Assembly (NCBI GenBank): GCA_003550325.1
Contig: QKWP01000814.1
Coordinates: 25,859-89,858 of the forward strand
From: Gigaspora rosea
Lineage: Eukaryota > Glomeromycota > Glomeromycetes > Diversisporales > Gigasporaceae
Direction: 5' to 3'
Length of the DNA: 64,000 nt
The stretch's first letter is position 1. The number at the start of each line of letters is the position of its first letter. A program made the translations under genes and the position numbers. This document shows, in pieces, positions 54,505 through 64,000 of the stretch. The notes beneath the pieces were generated by a model. The model was not told where the DNA came from and searched no databases. It worked only from the letters and a program-made list of their open reading frames with translations.

Positions 54505-55510
54505 AGTATATAGACAACTTTATTTTTTTTTATAAATTAAAATAAATATTACTATAGTCAACCCTTTTTATTTTGAACTACTAGGATTGCTAATTTTTAC
54601 TATATAAAAATTTAAAAAGTTTAGTTCTTAAAAAGCTATATATCTAATCCAAACTTTATAATAAAATTTACAAATGTTTTGAAAAATTTTGTTTGGTTTA
54701 AAGAGAGTTTAAGAGTGTTCAGATTAGAAAGGGGTCAGATTAGAAAGAGATAACTATATTTTATAATCCTTATTTTCAAATATTATTGTATAGCCAAATT
54801 TCTCTAAATGCATGTTGTTGGAACTAGCTCTAGAGTATGCATTTAGAAAAAGTTGCAATTAGAGAATCCTAATAAAATTATAATGTTGCTATAATTATAT
54901 AATAAATATGGCTTTAGTAGCCTAGAAATAATACATTTAATTGGCTAATGATCATGTGATTACATTTATAGAGAGCTTTTATAAATAGGTCAAACAATTA
55001 ATATGCAATTGCATAATAAAAAACTTGCATTTATCTATAAGTTCCATTATGGGCTAGTTATTTATTATGTATTTAGAGAGGTATTGTATTTAGAAGATTG
55101 TATTTAGAAAGATCTAACTATATAAAGTTTTTTTAAATGTATTAAATTTTGACAAAATTAAATCAGATACTAAAGTTTAAAATTTTAGTAACCAAATTTG
55201 CTTGCTTAAAATGGACAGTTTAAGAGGTAGATAAAAAATTGTATTAAATATTTGTATAATGATATAGAAGTTGTGATTATATAGAAGGTGATTATAGAGC
55301 CTTCGCATAGGCCAAAGCTACCCATAGGTTTCTAAATGTAGTACCATTAAGGCCAGGCTTGGGTATCAAATTACAAGCCCTAGTGCAGGGTAGGGCTAAG
55401 AATTACAGGCACTTATATTATATAGGTAGGGCTTGGATACTAGCTCTACCTAGCTTATATATCCGTAAAGTAGTCTATTATATATGCACATAACAATCTA
55501 CTAATCAAAA
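54505..55510. other. Gene-free AT-rich interval
   Basis: No gene is recognised. Positions 55265-55460 are less AT-rich (tagggcttgg, ccaggcttggg) and may be a remnant of an element. Words such as tatttagaaga and atttagagagg near 55060-55110 recall 52630-52670. Confidence 0.4.
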
Positions 55511-55515
55511 CTTAA

Positions 55516-55984
55516 GGGTAGGGTAAACGTAGATCATTTTTCATATGATCTGCATGGTATTACAGATTTTTATATAGTAAATAAAAATTAGCCACAAGCA
55601 AAATTTTTTAATGCTCTAACGAATTTTTACCAAAATTTCACAACATGCAAATAAGAACTTTCTATTTATAGTAATAATAATTTCAAAACTTGTTTTATTT
55701 GAGAAAATTCCACTTCGAATATTACTGAAGTTTACCCAGGTGGCTCTATTTTTTTCCCAGATGACACAAAAGAACCAAATAGTTAGGTAATATTTGAAGT
55801 GGAATTTTCTCAAATAAAACAAGTTTCGAAATTATTATTACTATAAATAGAAAGTTCTTATTAGCACGTTGTGAAATTTTAGTAAAAATTCGTTAAAGCA
55901 TTAAAAAATTTTGCTTGTGGCGAATTTTTATAATCTGTAATACCATGCAGATCATATGAAAAATGATCTACGTTTACCCTACCC
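55516..55984. mobile_element. 469-bp palindromic MITE flanked by TTAA, family G
   Basis: TTAA sits at 55512-55515 and 55985-55988. The arms are long near-perfect inverses of about 210 bp each, starting gggtagggtaaacgtagatc. The centre is near 55750. The palindrome and TTAA target fit a piggyBac-type non-autonomous element. One arm recurs at 56982-57200. The minus-strand frame at 55616-55822 lies in one arm and is not a gene. Confidence 0.85.
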
Positions 55985-55999
55985 TTAAATTAATCAATA

Positions 56000-56980
56000 A
56001 TTTTTCTTTTTCTTTTAAATATATAGTATTATTTTCTTTGCTTTAGTACTAAGTAATATCTTTGATTGAAAGCAAAAAAGGCACTAAACATTTTATCTGC
56101 AAGAACTATATATCTTAAAAAAGTTGAACACTAAAATTTATTTAAATTTGTTACATTAGATAAGTAATTTTTATATAACTTCAAAATATAAATTTTTTTT
56201 TTTTTAAACATAAAAAACACTTGTGGTAATAATTTTTAATCAAAAGAAGAAAGAATATTAGCTAGTGCACCTTACAAAAGCAGTACTTTAAAAGAATTAA
56301 AAAATGAACTTTTTTTAAATTTATTGTAAGTTTATTAATCAGGCAACAATTATTATAAGCACATTTATAGTATTTTATACCATAATAAATTAGATTTGCA
56401 AATCTATGTAACAAACCAAAAAAAATAAATTTTTATAAAACAAAAATAAATTTTAATTACTTTAGAGTTAGGGTGAGGCCTAGGATTTTATTGAGAGCAT
56501 TAGTAATACAAAATTTAACAAAGAATTTTTTATTAGAGCCCCAAAGATGGTTTTATAAGCAAAATTTTGAGATATGAATATTTTTTAAAAAATAAACAAA
56601 AAAAATGAAATTTTATTTTACACTTGATCTTAAATGTTAATTGGCTATTCTAATAGTTTTGTATAATATAGTGTTCAATACTATAGGCGCATTTTAGTAA
56701 ACTTGTTTTTTTTTATATATTTTAAACCAGTTTTTAAATTGTACTTTAATTTTATTAATATAATCTTTGATAAACAGAAGGAAAAGATAACCAATACACT
56801 TTGTACAAATAATATCCTAAATGTATTAAAATTTATTGTTAAGTTTGTTTTATAATTTATATTATTGATCTTGAAGATTTTTTTAAATATTTTGATATAT
56901 TATAAAATAAAACTTCTAAAAATATATTCTCATTATAGAATATGCTTTACTGCAAAAAATTTCATATACTATTCCTTAAA
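56000..56980. other. Gene-free AT-rich interval with degenerate gtacactt words
   Basis: Loose matches to the repeat at 57640-58110 occur near 56250 (agaagaaagaatattagc) and 56770 (cagaaggaaaagataacc). No gene is seen. Confidence 0.4.
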
Positions 56981-56981
56981 G

Positions 56982-57200
56982 GTAGGATGTACATAAATTA
57001 TTTTTTATATAATCTACATGGTATCATAAATTTTTATATAGGAAATAAAAATTCGTCACAAGCAAAACTTCTTAATACTCTAACAAGTTTTTACTAAAAT
57101 TTCATGGCATGCAGATAAGAACTTTCTATTTATAGTAATATTATTTGAAAACTTTGTTTTATTCGAGAAAATTCTACTTTTCATATTGCCAAAGTTTTCT
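56982..57200. mobile_element. Single arm of family G
   Basis: It follows one arm of 55516-55984 (ttaaaggtaggatgtac, then gtcacaagcaaaacttctta, then gaactttctatttatagtaa), with many substitutions. The other arm is absent, so this is an old partial copy. Confidence 0.7.
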
Positions 57201-57271
57201 GAGATACCTATATATTTTTTTTGAATAATACAAAGAGGCCAAATCTTCTGTTAGAAATCTAGAACAAATCA

Positions 57272-57430
57272 TTAGGGCAGTGTCATTAATCACCTGATTA
57301 TTTTTTATCAGAGGCCTACCCCCCTCCCTCTTCCTTAATATATAAATAGTCAGGTTCTTATATATAATTTTAACTTTTTTTACCCTCCACCCCCCTAAAA
57401 AATTACCTGATTTTTGTTACTCCCCTTACC
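57272..57430. mobile_element. ~155-bp repeat, family H
   Basis: It runs from gggcagtgtcattaatcacc to gatttttgttactccccttacc. It matches 59405-59560 directly and the inverse of 47255-47405 and 48097-48246 inside the duplicated retroposon. The ends show only weak inverted similarity. No ORF is present. Confidence 0.75.
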
Positions 57431-57599
57431 CAACTAAATAAAAAAAAAGTTTTTTTTTTGCTGACTAAAAAAAAAATAAGTGGGAGACAAATACTGAAAT
57501 ACTACTGAAATATACCAATATGTTCATATTAGATATGCTTTCTAATAATATTTTCTATTATACTGAAGCTTTTTTTTTATATATAAAAAGAACATTACA

Positions 57600-58115
57600 C
57601 TACTTTTCTTGAGTTTTAGCTTTAGATCAGAAGAAGAAAAACTATTAGTAGATGCATTTGCAAGAACACGTGCTAACTTCTTGAAATCTTCCAGCCATAA
57701 ACTTGGTTTGAGAAAAAATACATTTGCAGAGGTACCTTGTAAAAATACTATATTAACTTTTCTGATTAGAAGAAAAACATTTGTAGCTGTACAATACTTT
57801 GCAACTGAATCTTTCCCAATTATAACAATGGATCAGAAGGAGAAAAATCATTTACAAATATACTTTACAAAAACTCTATACTATAATAGCTTTAAAAAAG
57901 CTTTTCAGATACATTTTGCAAGAACACTATATGTTTTTCTTTAGATATTGCCAGGAATAACCTTGAATATTAGTAGGTACACTTTACAAGAACACCATAT
58001 TGGAATTTCCTAGTAATAACTTTACAAAAAGAAACATCACTGTTTTTTTTTTTATGTATTGCAAGGATACCCTTGAAAAATATTTGTAAGTGCATTTTAC
58101 AAAAAAAATAATACG
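57600..58115 (+). repeat. Degenerate ~60-bp tandem repeat with tttgcaagaacac
   Basis: The core word (c/t)actttgcaagaacac or variants recurs about seven times (57657, 57735, 57800, 57862, 57918, 57978, 58095) with preceding agaagaaaaac(a/t)tt words. The 111-codon frame at 57609-57944 is a translation of this array and is not counted as a gene. The same word occurs at 801-1560. Confidence 0.6.
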
Positions 58116-58445
58116 AACAAGTAAATAATGACTGACAATTGAATAAACCAAAACCATGTATTAGTAATTCAAAAACAAAAGTTTGGGCACTGTAATGATT
58201 TTAATAAAATAATAATTATCATCGTTATTATTATAAAATTATTTATCAGTACTGTTAGAACTATTATATAAGCTAATAAGCCATAGTCGCTTTTATATCA
58301 TTATTATTATAACCAATAAAAAAGATATTAAATCGTCAATTTTAATGTATACAAATACAAGGAATATTCTAGATTTAAATTAGGTGTTTGATTTTCATAA
58401 TGATTATACAATATTGATCTACAATTTATTTTATATAAAATTGGA
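58116..58445. other. Gene-free AT-rich spacer
   Basis: AT-rich, with att/att-type trinucleotide runs (58208-58330). No gene. Confidence 0.45.
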
Positions 58446-58718
58446 AAATTGTTAAAGCCAGGTGCATTTATATAGTTTTTTATTATTTAATTAAAATTAG
58501 AGTAAGAATTAGTTAGGAGTTTGGGTTAGAATACTGTATAGGTAAAATTGCCTTCCCCACATTTTTTATTAATGCTCCAAGACAGGTTTAGATACTCATT
58601 TCTTGTATTTTTGGAGCTTTTCTTTGTTTTTGTCTCGTTGGGCTAATCTGTGGTGATCAAAATTTACAATCTGATTGGCTGTCAGTCACGTGATAGCACC
58701 TGGCTTTAATGGATCCCT
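58446..58718. mobile_element. 273-bp MITE, family F, with 9-bp duplication
   Basis: aaaattgga flanks both sides (58437-58445 and 58719-58727). The body is the reverse complement of 38984-39231, including caagacaggtttagatactc and gattggctgtcagtcacgtg. The left end is somewhat eroded. No ORF is present. Confidence 0.8.
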
Positions 58719-58727
58719 AAAATTGGA

Positions 58728-59402
58728 AATGTTGACACCCTATCTTTAAACTACAATATAGACTACTATATATTCAATATAATTTGATAGCTTAATCACA
58801 GATCATAAATTTTTGGCAAATTTGTTTAAAAAGTTTAATAGTACAAATAGATTAAAAAAATAATCTGCTATAATAAATTTTATCAGATTTTTAAATAAGA
58901 AAAATGTTTTTTATACATATGCATCTCTATGTGCATTATATAAAAATAATAATCATTATTGATAATAATTATTTTTTTTATTTTTTTTTATATGTTTTTT
59001 TTTTATTTCGACATCAAAAATTACAAAAATATTCATAGGTTTTCCGATTTTTATTTTTCATAAAAACTTATTAATGCTAGAAGAAAAAACAGTAATTCAT
59101 TAATGTCAAAAATAAAGACTCGTGGCAAAGTTGCTTGACTTCTTGATCACTTAATGTTTCGCTTTATTTGGTTCAATTTTCCATATCAACAATAAGTTTG
59201 TCCTTGCTTTATTAATATAGAATAGGCAGTTTACAAATTTCATTGATTTTTCTGACAAAGCCTACTTAAAGCTATGACTTCATGTTTTCCATGAATAATT
59301 GCATTTAATTGTAAGAAAAGAGTTCCTAGAAATACATCATTTTTAAATTGATGAGTAATATTTAAGTATTTTTGATAGATAATAAAATTCAAGAATTGAT
59401 TA
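58728..59402. other. Gene-free AT-rich interval
   Basis: AT-rich, no recognised coding. A T-run region lies at 58968-59020. Confidence 0.45.
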
Positions 59403-59560
59403 ATTAGGGCAGTGTCATTAATTACCTGATTATTTTTTATCAGAGGCCTACCCCCCTCCCTCTTCCTTAATATATAAATAGTCAGGTTCTTATATATAAT
59501 TTTAACTTTTTTTACCCCCCCTAAAAAATCACCTGATTTTTGTTACTCCCCTTACCCATA
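59403..59560. mobile_element. ~155-bp repeat, family H, second isolated copy
   Basis: Same sequence as 57272-57430 with a few differences (for example a shorter run of c around 59517). It lies in the same orientation. No ORF is present. Confidence 0.75.
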
Positions 59561-60119
59561 GTTACGCAGAAAGTATTAGAATTGTTAAAATTACTAACGG
59601 GGCTTTTCGATATAGTTATGTGGATTTTCATATAAATATCAAGAACGCAATTTATGCAGAACATTTAATTAACTCTGTTTAACCGACCCTAAAATTAAGG
59701 GAACGTTAAGGCCAGATCTAGCTTAGGATATCATTTTGAAGTAGTTTTTTACAATAGATATCAAAAATACAATTAATGCAATTTATAGTTTAATGTGTGA
59801 ACGATCCTGACACCAAAATCTGAAAATTATCAATGACCATCGGTTTCACAGTCCTACAATTGCACTATTATAGAATTAAAAGCGGTTCACATTTGTGGAA
59901 ATAATTCACTCCCTCATTAGTTTATGAGTATTCTAATAAAGCGTTCAAAGCACCCTCCAAAAGAAAATCATAGGTATGGGAAATGCATAAGATATAAAAG
60001 ATATAACACATCCCCAGCTTGGTGACCCTTAAATAGCATCACAAGGGTGCACAAGCATTTTACTTATTTGCGCAAGTAACACAAACCAAAAAAGGAATTC
60101 TGATTTTGTAAATAAACTA
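59561..60119. other. Interval with a possible coding remnant
   Basis: The frame near 59565-59680 translates for about 35 codons with mixed residues (SIRIVKITNGAFRYSYVDFH) before a stop. I do not recognise it. The rest is AT-rich without clear repeats. Confidence 0.3.
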
Positions 60120-60380
60120 AGTGTGTGAGATAAAAATTTAGGGTTAGAGCCTTAACGTTAGAAGCTATAGAGTTAAAGTAATGTTTAATATAAGTAAAAT
60201 TTTCATTCCCGTCATTTTTAATTAGTGCACCAAGATCAATTTAAACATTAGTTTTTGCGTATTTTCGCTTTTTTTCTGTTATGCATGTTCAAATTCTTTG
60301 TTCGAAATAATCAAAATTTGCACTCTCCGATTGGCTATTTCCTCTCCAGAAGCTTGTATTACCCGCGCAAATAAGTGGAT
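60120..60380. mobile_element. Diverged family-F-related element
   Basis: It follows the order of family F in the orientation of 58446: a ttagggttagagcc..aacg block, ttcattcccgtcatttttaa, a ccaagatcaatttaaacatt block, and gcactctccgattggctatt. The ends are degraded and no duplication is seen. Confidence 0.5.
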
Positions 60381-60484
60381 GCGTGGACAAGCATGAATAC
60401 AAATATTGATAATTATATTAAAGACCTTCAACTTGCGGCTACAAATAGGGATGGAGCATACAAAACCACTGCGTCATTGCCAAA

Positions 60485-60720
60485 ATCGTTGTGTCACCTA
60501 TTATTAACCCGGGTTCAACCCAGGTTGGGTTGGGTTGGATCAGATCCGGGTCGGGTTTGACATGAAACGGGTCAAACCCGGGTCGGGTTTGGCATGAGGC
60601 AGGTCAGATCCGGGTCAGGTTTGACATGAGACGGGTCAGACCCGGGTCAGATTTTGACCCAAGTGGGTCTGACCCGGGTCAGGCCCAAACCTGACCCAAC
60701 CCGACCCATTAAGACCCCTA
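60485..60720. repeat. GC-rich gggtc/gaccc minisatellite
   Basis: Repeated words cgggtcgggtttgacatgag and agacgggtcagacccgggtc form about four imperfect units of roughly 37 bp, then the motif inverts (gggtcaggcccaaacctgac). It is sharply GC-richer than its surroundings. No ORF is present. It could be the body of a hAT-like MITE (the right end reads taggggtcttaatgggtcgg when inverted), but a clear left end and duplication were not found. Confidence 0.7.
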
Positions 60721-61740
60721 GTTACTGGTGTTGTAGTTGGTATTATTGTTGTGTTTGTTTTTTTTTGCATTTTTGTAGTATGGTCTTGCTCATTTTTCTG
60801 GCATTTATATAAGGTAGTCTTGCTTGTTCTCTAGCATTTGTACTTGTTTTTTTGGTATTTGCTTCATTTGCTTTTTGCTTTTGCTTGTTTGTTTTTTGTC
60901 TTTGCTTTATTTGCTTTGTGCCTTTTGATTTATTTGCTTTTATTTTTTGTTTCGTTTGTTTTGAACTTTTTGCTTTATTTATTTTTTGCAATTTGCTTGC
61001 TTTTTTGTTTTATTTACTTTTTGCTTTTGATTTTTTTTTTATTTGTTTTGCTTATTTTGCATTTAACTAACTTAATTTTTTTCTTTTAGGATTAATAATT
61101 TAGTTGTTTTTCAAGTTGTATTGTAGAGTCACTATAGTTGGTGCTATTGTTAAGTATGTCATCATAATTGGTATTGGTGTTATTGCATCACTTCTTTTTT
61201 TTGCTTACCTTTTTTCTTATTTTCTTTTTTTTATTTTTTTATTCTTTGTTTTTTTCTTTTTCTTTACTTATTCTTTGTTAGTTTTGGCACATAACATAGT
61301 TTTCAGTAAGTATTTTTTTTTTATTTATTGCAATTTTGTTTTATTTATGCTATTTACTAACTATTTTTTTTCTAAAATAATTTTGTGTTTTTTTTGACAT
61401 TCTTGTTGTATGATCTTTTGTGTTTCTTTAGTGCTCTTGTAGTGTAGTTCAACATTCTTCTTTTATGTTTCTGGTTTGGTCTTTGAAGATAGTTTTGGTA
61501 AGTACTGATTTTTTTTTTTTGTTTCTTTTGCTTTACCTATTTTTTTTTTGAAATAGTCTTATATCTTTTTTAATTATAGAAAATAGAATAGTTTGGTCTT
61601 GAAATAGTTTTTGTCAAGTTTTTTTTTGTTTGTTTTTTTCTTTCTGTTTTGAACTAACAAGCTTTTTTTCTTTTAGATTTATTTCTTGGAGTCATCATTG
61701 GTGTTCTAGTTAGAGTTGTCATTGGAGCTATTGTTAGTAC
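60721..61740 (+). repeat. T-rich region with degenerate repeats
   Basis: The plus strand is strongly T-rich with iterated ttgcttttt words. The word gttggt(g/a)(c/t)tattgtt occurs near 60733, 61137 and in variant form near 61690-61730, giving an irregular large-scale repeat. Frames here (60743-60991, 60838-61089, 60852-61070, 61104-61397) are low-complexity Lys/Gln or Phe/Leu strings and are not genes. Confidence 0.6.
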
Positions 61741-62024
61741 AGTCTGACCCTCTATAATCACAGTCTATATAGTCACACCTCTATATGAGCACCCAATATT
61801 GTACAACGAACTTAAATATAGTAAAAAAAAACCTTAATATAGTCACAAATTACTCATAATCACTATTACCAAAAAATTTTGATTTTTTTATCAATTTTAT
61901 TAATAATATACCTCTTTATAATCACTAATTTTTTAAAACATGTAATTTATTAGGGGAGAGAGGTCCCACTTTATTACATTCTTTATATATATATAGTAAA
62001 ATAGCTAAGTATTTATTATAATTA
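61741..62024. other. Possible pogo-like terminal sequence
   Basis: Following a TA, the sequence cagtctgaccctctataatc, then tagtcacacctctatatgag and a repeat of cctc.ataatcac, resembles pogo/Tigger-type termini (CAGT.GACCTC.ATAA). No matching inverted right end was identified in the window, so this is tentative. Confidence 0.35.
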
Positions 62025-62395
62025 AAATTTGTAGAAGTTGCTACATAGTAAAGTCTAAAATTTACGATAAATTTCGAGTAAGTAAACTTGTTTGAAACAT
62101 CAAAATACACATACTCTGAAATTTTTATTAAAATTGAAGAAGTTTTTATTATTTAACTTTTAATTTTTACGTTCATCGAATATATTTTTTTAAAAATTTT
62201 TAATTTTTTTGTTGAATATAAAATCAAAAAGTAAAATAATAAAAAGTACTTCAATATTAATTAAAATTTTAGAGTAAGTGTATTTTGAGCTTCTGAACAA
62301 GTTTACTTAAGCGACCTTAATCGATTCACATAATAAAATTTAGACTTTACAATGTAGCAACTGTAATCGATTGTAGGGTCAAAAACATTTTTGAG
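62025..62395. mobile_element. Palindromic element sharing the core of family C
   Basis: Inner arms ctacatagtaaagtctaaaa (62040) and, inverted, tttagactttacaatgtag (62340) match the core of 23732-24285, including the long inverse arms around 62200. The outer aataagctacc ends of family C are absent, so either this core is itself a MITE or the outer ends were lost. Confidence 0.65.
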
Positions 62396-62429
62396 TTTTT
62401 TAATATGAAGTTTAATAGGCTTCGCACTC

Positions 62430-62620
62430 CTGTGTTATGGTTATATATCGCATAGCAGATGTGATACGATTATATATCACACTTAATAAAAGTTATATAT
62501 CACGTATAGGCGCGATACCAATTATATATCACACTTAAAAAAGTCTATAAATACAGATTATGTGATTATATGTATACCAAAATAGGAGTCTCCGGACACC
62601 AATTACCCCAACACAAGGAC
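62430..62620. repeat. Degenerate tandem repeat of attatatatcac units
   Basis: Units of about 30 bp built on gatac.attatatatcacactta recur four times at 62450-62545. No gene. Confidence 0.55.
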
Positions 62621-62764
62621 GTGTAGCAATAAACTATTAATTATGCATACAAACAAAAGTAAATTATGCACCTTGATACGCATATATTTTTATAATTATG
62701 CACTCTCATTTTGGGGTTTTATTTATGTAGACACAGATAGGTTATTCTCCTGTCTATTGTGCAA

Positions 62765-63150
62765 CCTGTGCAGCTTTCATAGGATCTGATTTTTCTCAGC
62801 AAGTCATGAAAAAGCTGCATACATAACTGACATTCCGTCAGGTCACAAAAACTGCATACATATATGACTATCATCTGACAGGCCATATTACAAGACAAAC
62901 TTGCAAACTACGCCCAACCCTATCCTCTATAACTGTCTTCCCCAGCGATATTATGTTGGGCAAAAAGGGATGCAGCTTTCTTAGGATCGGATTCTTCTAT
63001 TTATTTTAACTGCTGTTCTGGCAGATCACGAGAAAGCTGCATATTTGACTGATGTTCCATCAGGCCACAAAGACATGCCCAACCCTACCCTCTATGACTA
63101 TTGTTTCAACAGGCCACCTAGTGATACTATGTTGGGCAAGGGGAGAGGGA
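62765..63150. repeat. Imperfect ~190-bp direct duplication
   Basis: The block from tgcagctttcataggatctg (62770) to gttgggcaaaaaggga (62968) is followed by a second block from tgcagctttcttaggatcgg (62971) to gttgggcaaggggaga (63150). Shared landmarks are aaagctgcata, ctgac.ttcc.tcaggccac and gcccaaccctaccctctat. No ORF is present. It is less AT-rich than its surroundings. Confidence 0.7.
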
Positions 63151-64000
63151 ACAATATAACCAGACAAATGTCGGGTTTGCGGAAGAAACAAGGCTAATTT
63201 GCCAACATACCTTATTGGTACTATATATACTCAGCACAATACAATCGATTACTCCTTTACATGTACTAACTAATTATTCAATCTTTACCTCATATTCTTC
63301 CTATACGTTAAATGCTGATAACAAAATTACCTCATACTTACTTAACCATGATCGACCTAACGATCGATCAGACCATTGAACATGTGATCGTTACAGGATG
63401 AGTCACATGTTCGAATCCGAGCTAATTCGAGACAAAAACTGTCTCGATACTTATGTATCAAGCAGTTTTATTCTGTAATAATTCGATTAAAATAGGAAAA
63501 ATATATATGTAGCCACGGCTACATGTAGCTGAATACCACCAATTTATATTACACAATTTACAGCAATATATGTATATATAATATGAAAGTAAATTTTATT
63601 AAACTTGTGCATCATAATATTAAGATTATATATTACGGCACAATGGCATCAATGAAACTAAAAAACTATCCTAAACCTATCTAACTATAGCTAATACTAA
63701 TTAACTCTAGCTATTTAAAAAACTAACAAACTACTCTAACTCTAACGCCTAACTCTAATGAGATTATAGCAGATAAGTATGGTATAGGTGAGCAAATCCA
63801 TATAGTATAGCCCAAATTTAAGATCTATACTATATTGATTAGCTATAATTCCTAACCCTAACTCTAATATATATTATACAGGATTAGTATAGTATAGATT
63901 TAAAAATTCGGCCTATACTATATAGATTTGCTCACCTATACCATACTGATCTGTGAAATACCTAACTCTAAAACAGTTTTATGGCCATGCCAAAGAAAAC
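63151..64000. other. Gene-free interval to window end
   Basis: 63160-63475 contains a TATA-like word (actatatatactcagc, 63221) and a B-box-like word (gttcgaatccgag, 63409-63421). This could be a tRNA-derived or LTR-type element, but no complete structure was established. From 63670 the words ctaactctaac and tataccatac(t) recur; atagtatagat near 63840-63900 is in inverse arrangement, suggesting a hairpin element (about 63780-63955). Confidence 0.35.

Noticed and set aside
57609-57944. 111-codon protein gene
   Set aside because: The frame is a translation of a degenerate tandem repeat. Its residues follow the repeat unit and no family is recognised.
63340-63480. tRNA gene near gttcgaatccgag
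   Set aside because: A B-box-like word is present, but I could not form a cloverleaf or a proper A-box.

Overview
This is an AT-rich eukaryotic window with two short intron-bearing host genes in a dense field of transposable elements. Introns are 59-183 nt, mostly under 100 nt. The mix of Ty3/gypsy LTR, APE-type LINE, pogo, Tc1/mariner, hAT-like and many hairpin MITE-like elements suggests a fungus. A Rhizophagus-like arbuscular mycorrhizal fungus is my best guess, but it is inferred from composition and element content, not proven. No bacterial-type operons, CRISPR arrays or rRNA genes were seen.

Layout. 1-2094: simple AT and T-rich repeats. 2095-8105: a run of non-autonomous DNA elements, beginning with a 2.07 kb hAT-like element that holds a decayed gypsy pol fragment. 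8440-11769: retroposon remnants and two copies of a tRNA-headed ~1 kb SINE, one carrying a 257-bp element. 12485-24605: a nested stack in which a hairpin element was hit by a 5'-truncated LINE, the LINE by a 9.6 kb Ty3/gypsy element on the minus strand, and the gypsy element by a second, nearly identical copy of the 257-bp element. 24724-26573: two more inverted-repeat elements. 27957-31840: a broken pogo-type transposase split by a hAT-like element and an AT-rich inverted-repeat element. 31973-33001: a full-length SINE with target-site duplication.

34559-38171 is the host-gene island. It holds an AMP-activated kinase gamma subunit (SNF4 type, seven coding exons, four CBS repeats) and, 540 bp downstream on the same strand, a DCN1-like cullin neddylation protein (ten coding exons, UBA-like N-terminus plus DCUN1/PONY domain). 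The first senses cellular energy charge; the second promotes NEDD8 transfer to cullins. They look like ordinary housekeeping neighbours.

39400-48374: a 7.3 kb LINE (partial ORF1, then endonuclease, RT, RNase H and Cys/His motif) with a 16-bp target-site duplication. It is followed by a poly(A) retroposon that has been tandemly duplicated together with its flank. 48502-64000: a hairpin with telomere-like arms, a SINE hit by a dead Tc1/mariner copy, TTAA-flanked hairpin elements, a second tRNA-derived SINE family, an assembly seam (single N between exact 45-bp repeats), 8-9 bp-TSD MITEs, a GC-rich minisatellite and long T-rich stretches.

Only the AMPK gamma and DCN1-like genes look like intact host genes. 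The gypsy element is the most complete mobile element. I found no clear new biological system. The most notable items are the gypsy element's domain order (protease, four zinc knuckles, RT, integrase, then an extra 3' ORF) with a candidate -1 frameshift site, the reconstructable nesting histories, and the poly(A)-bounded tandem duplication.
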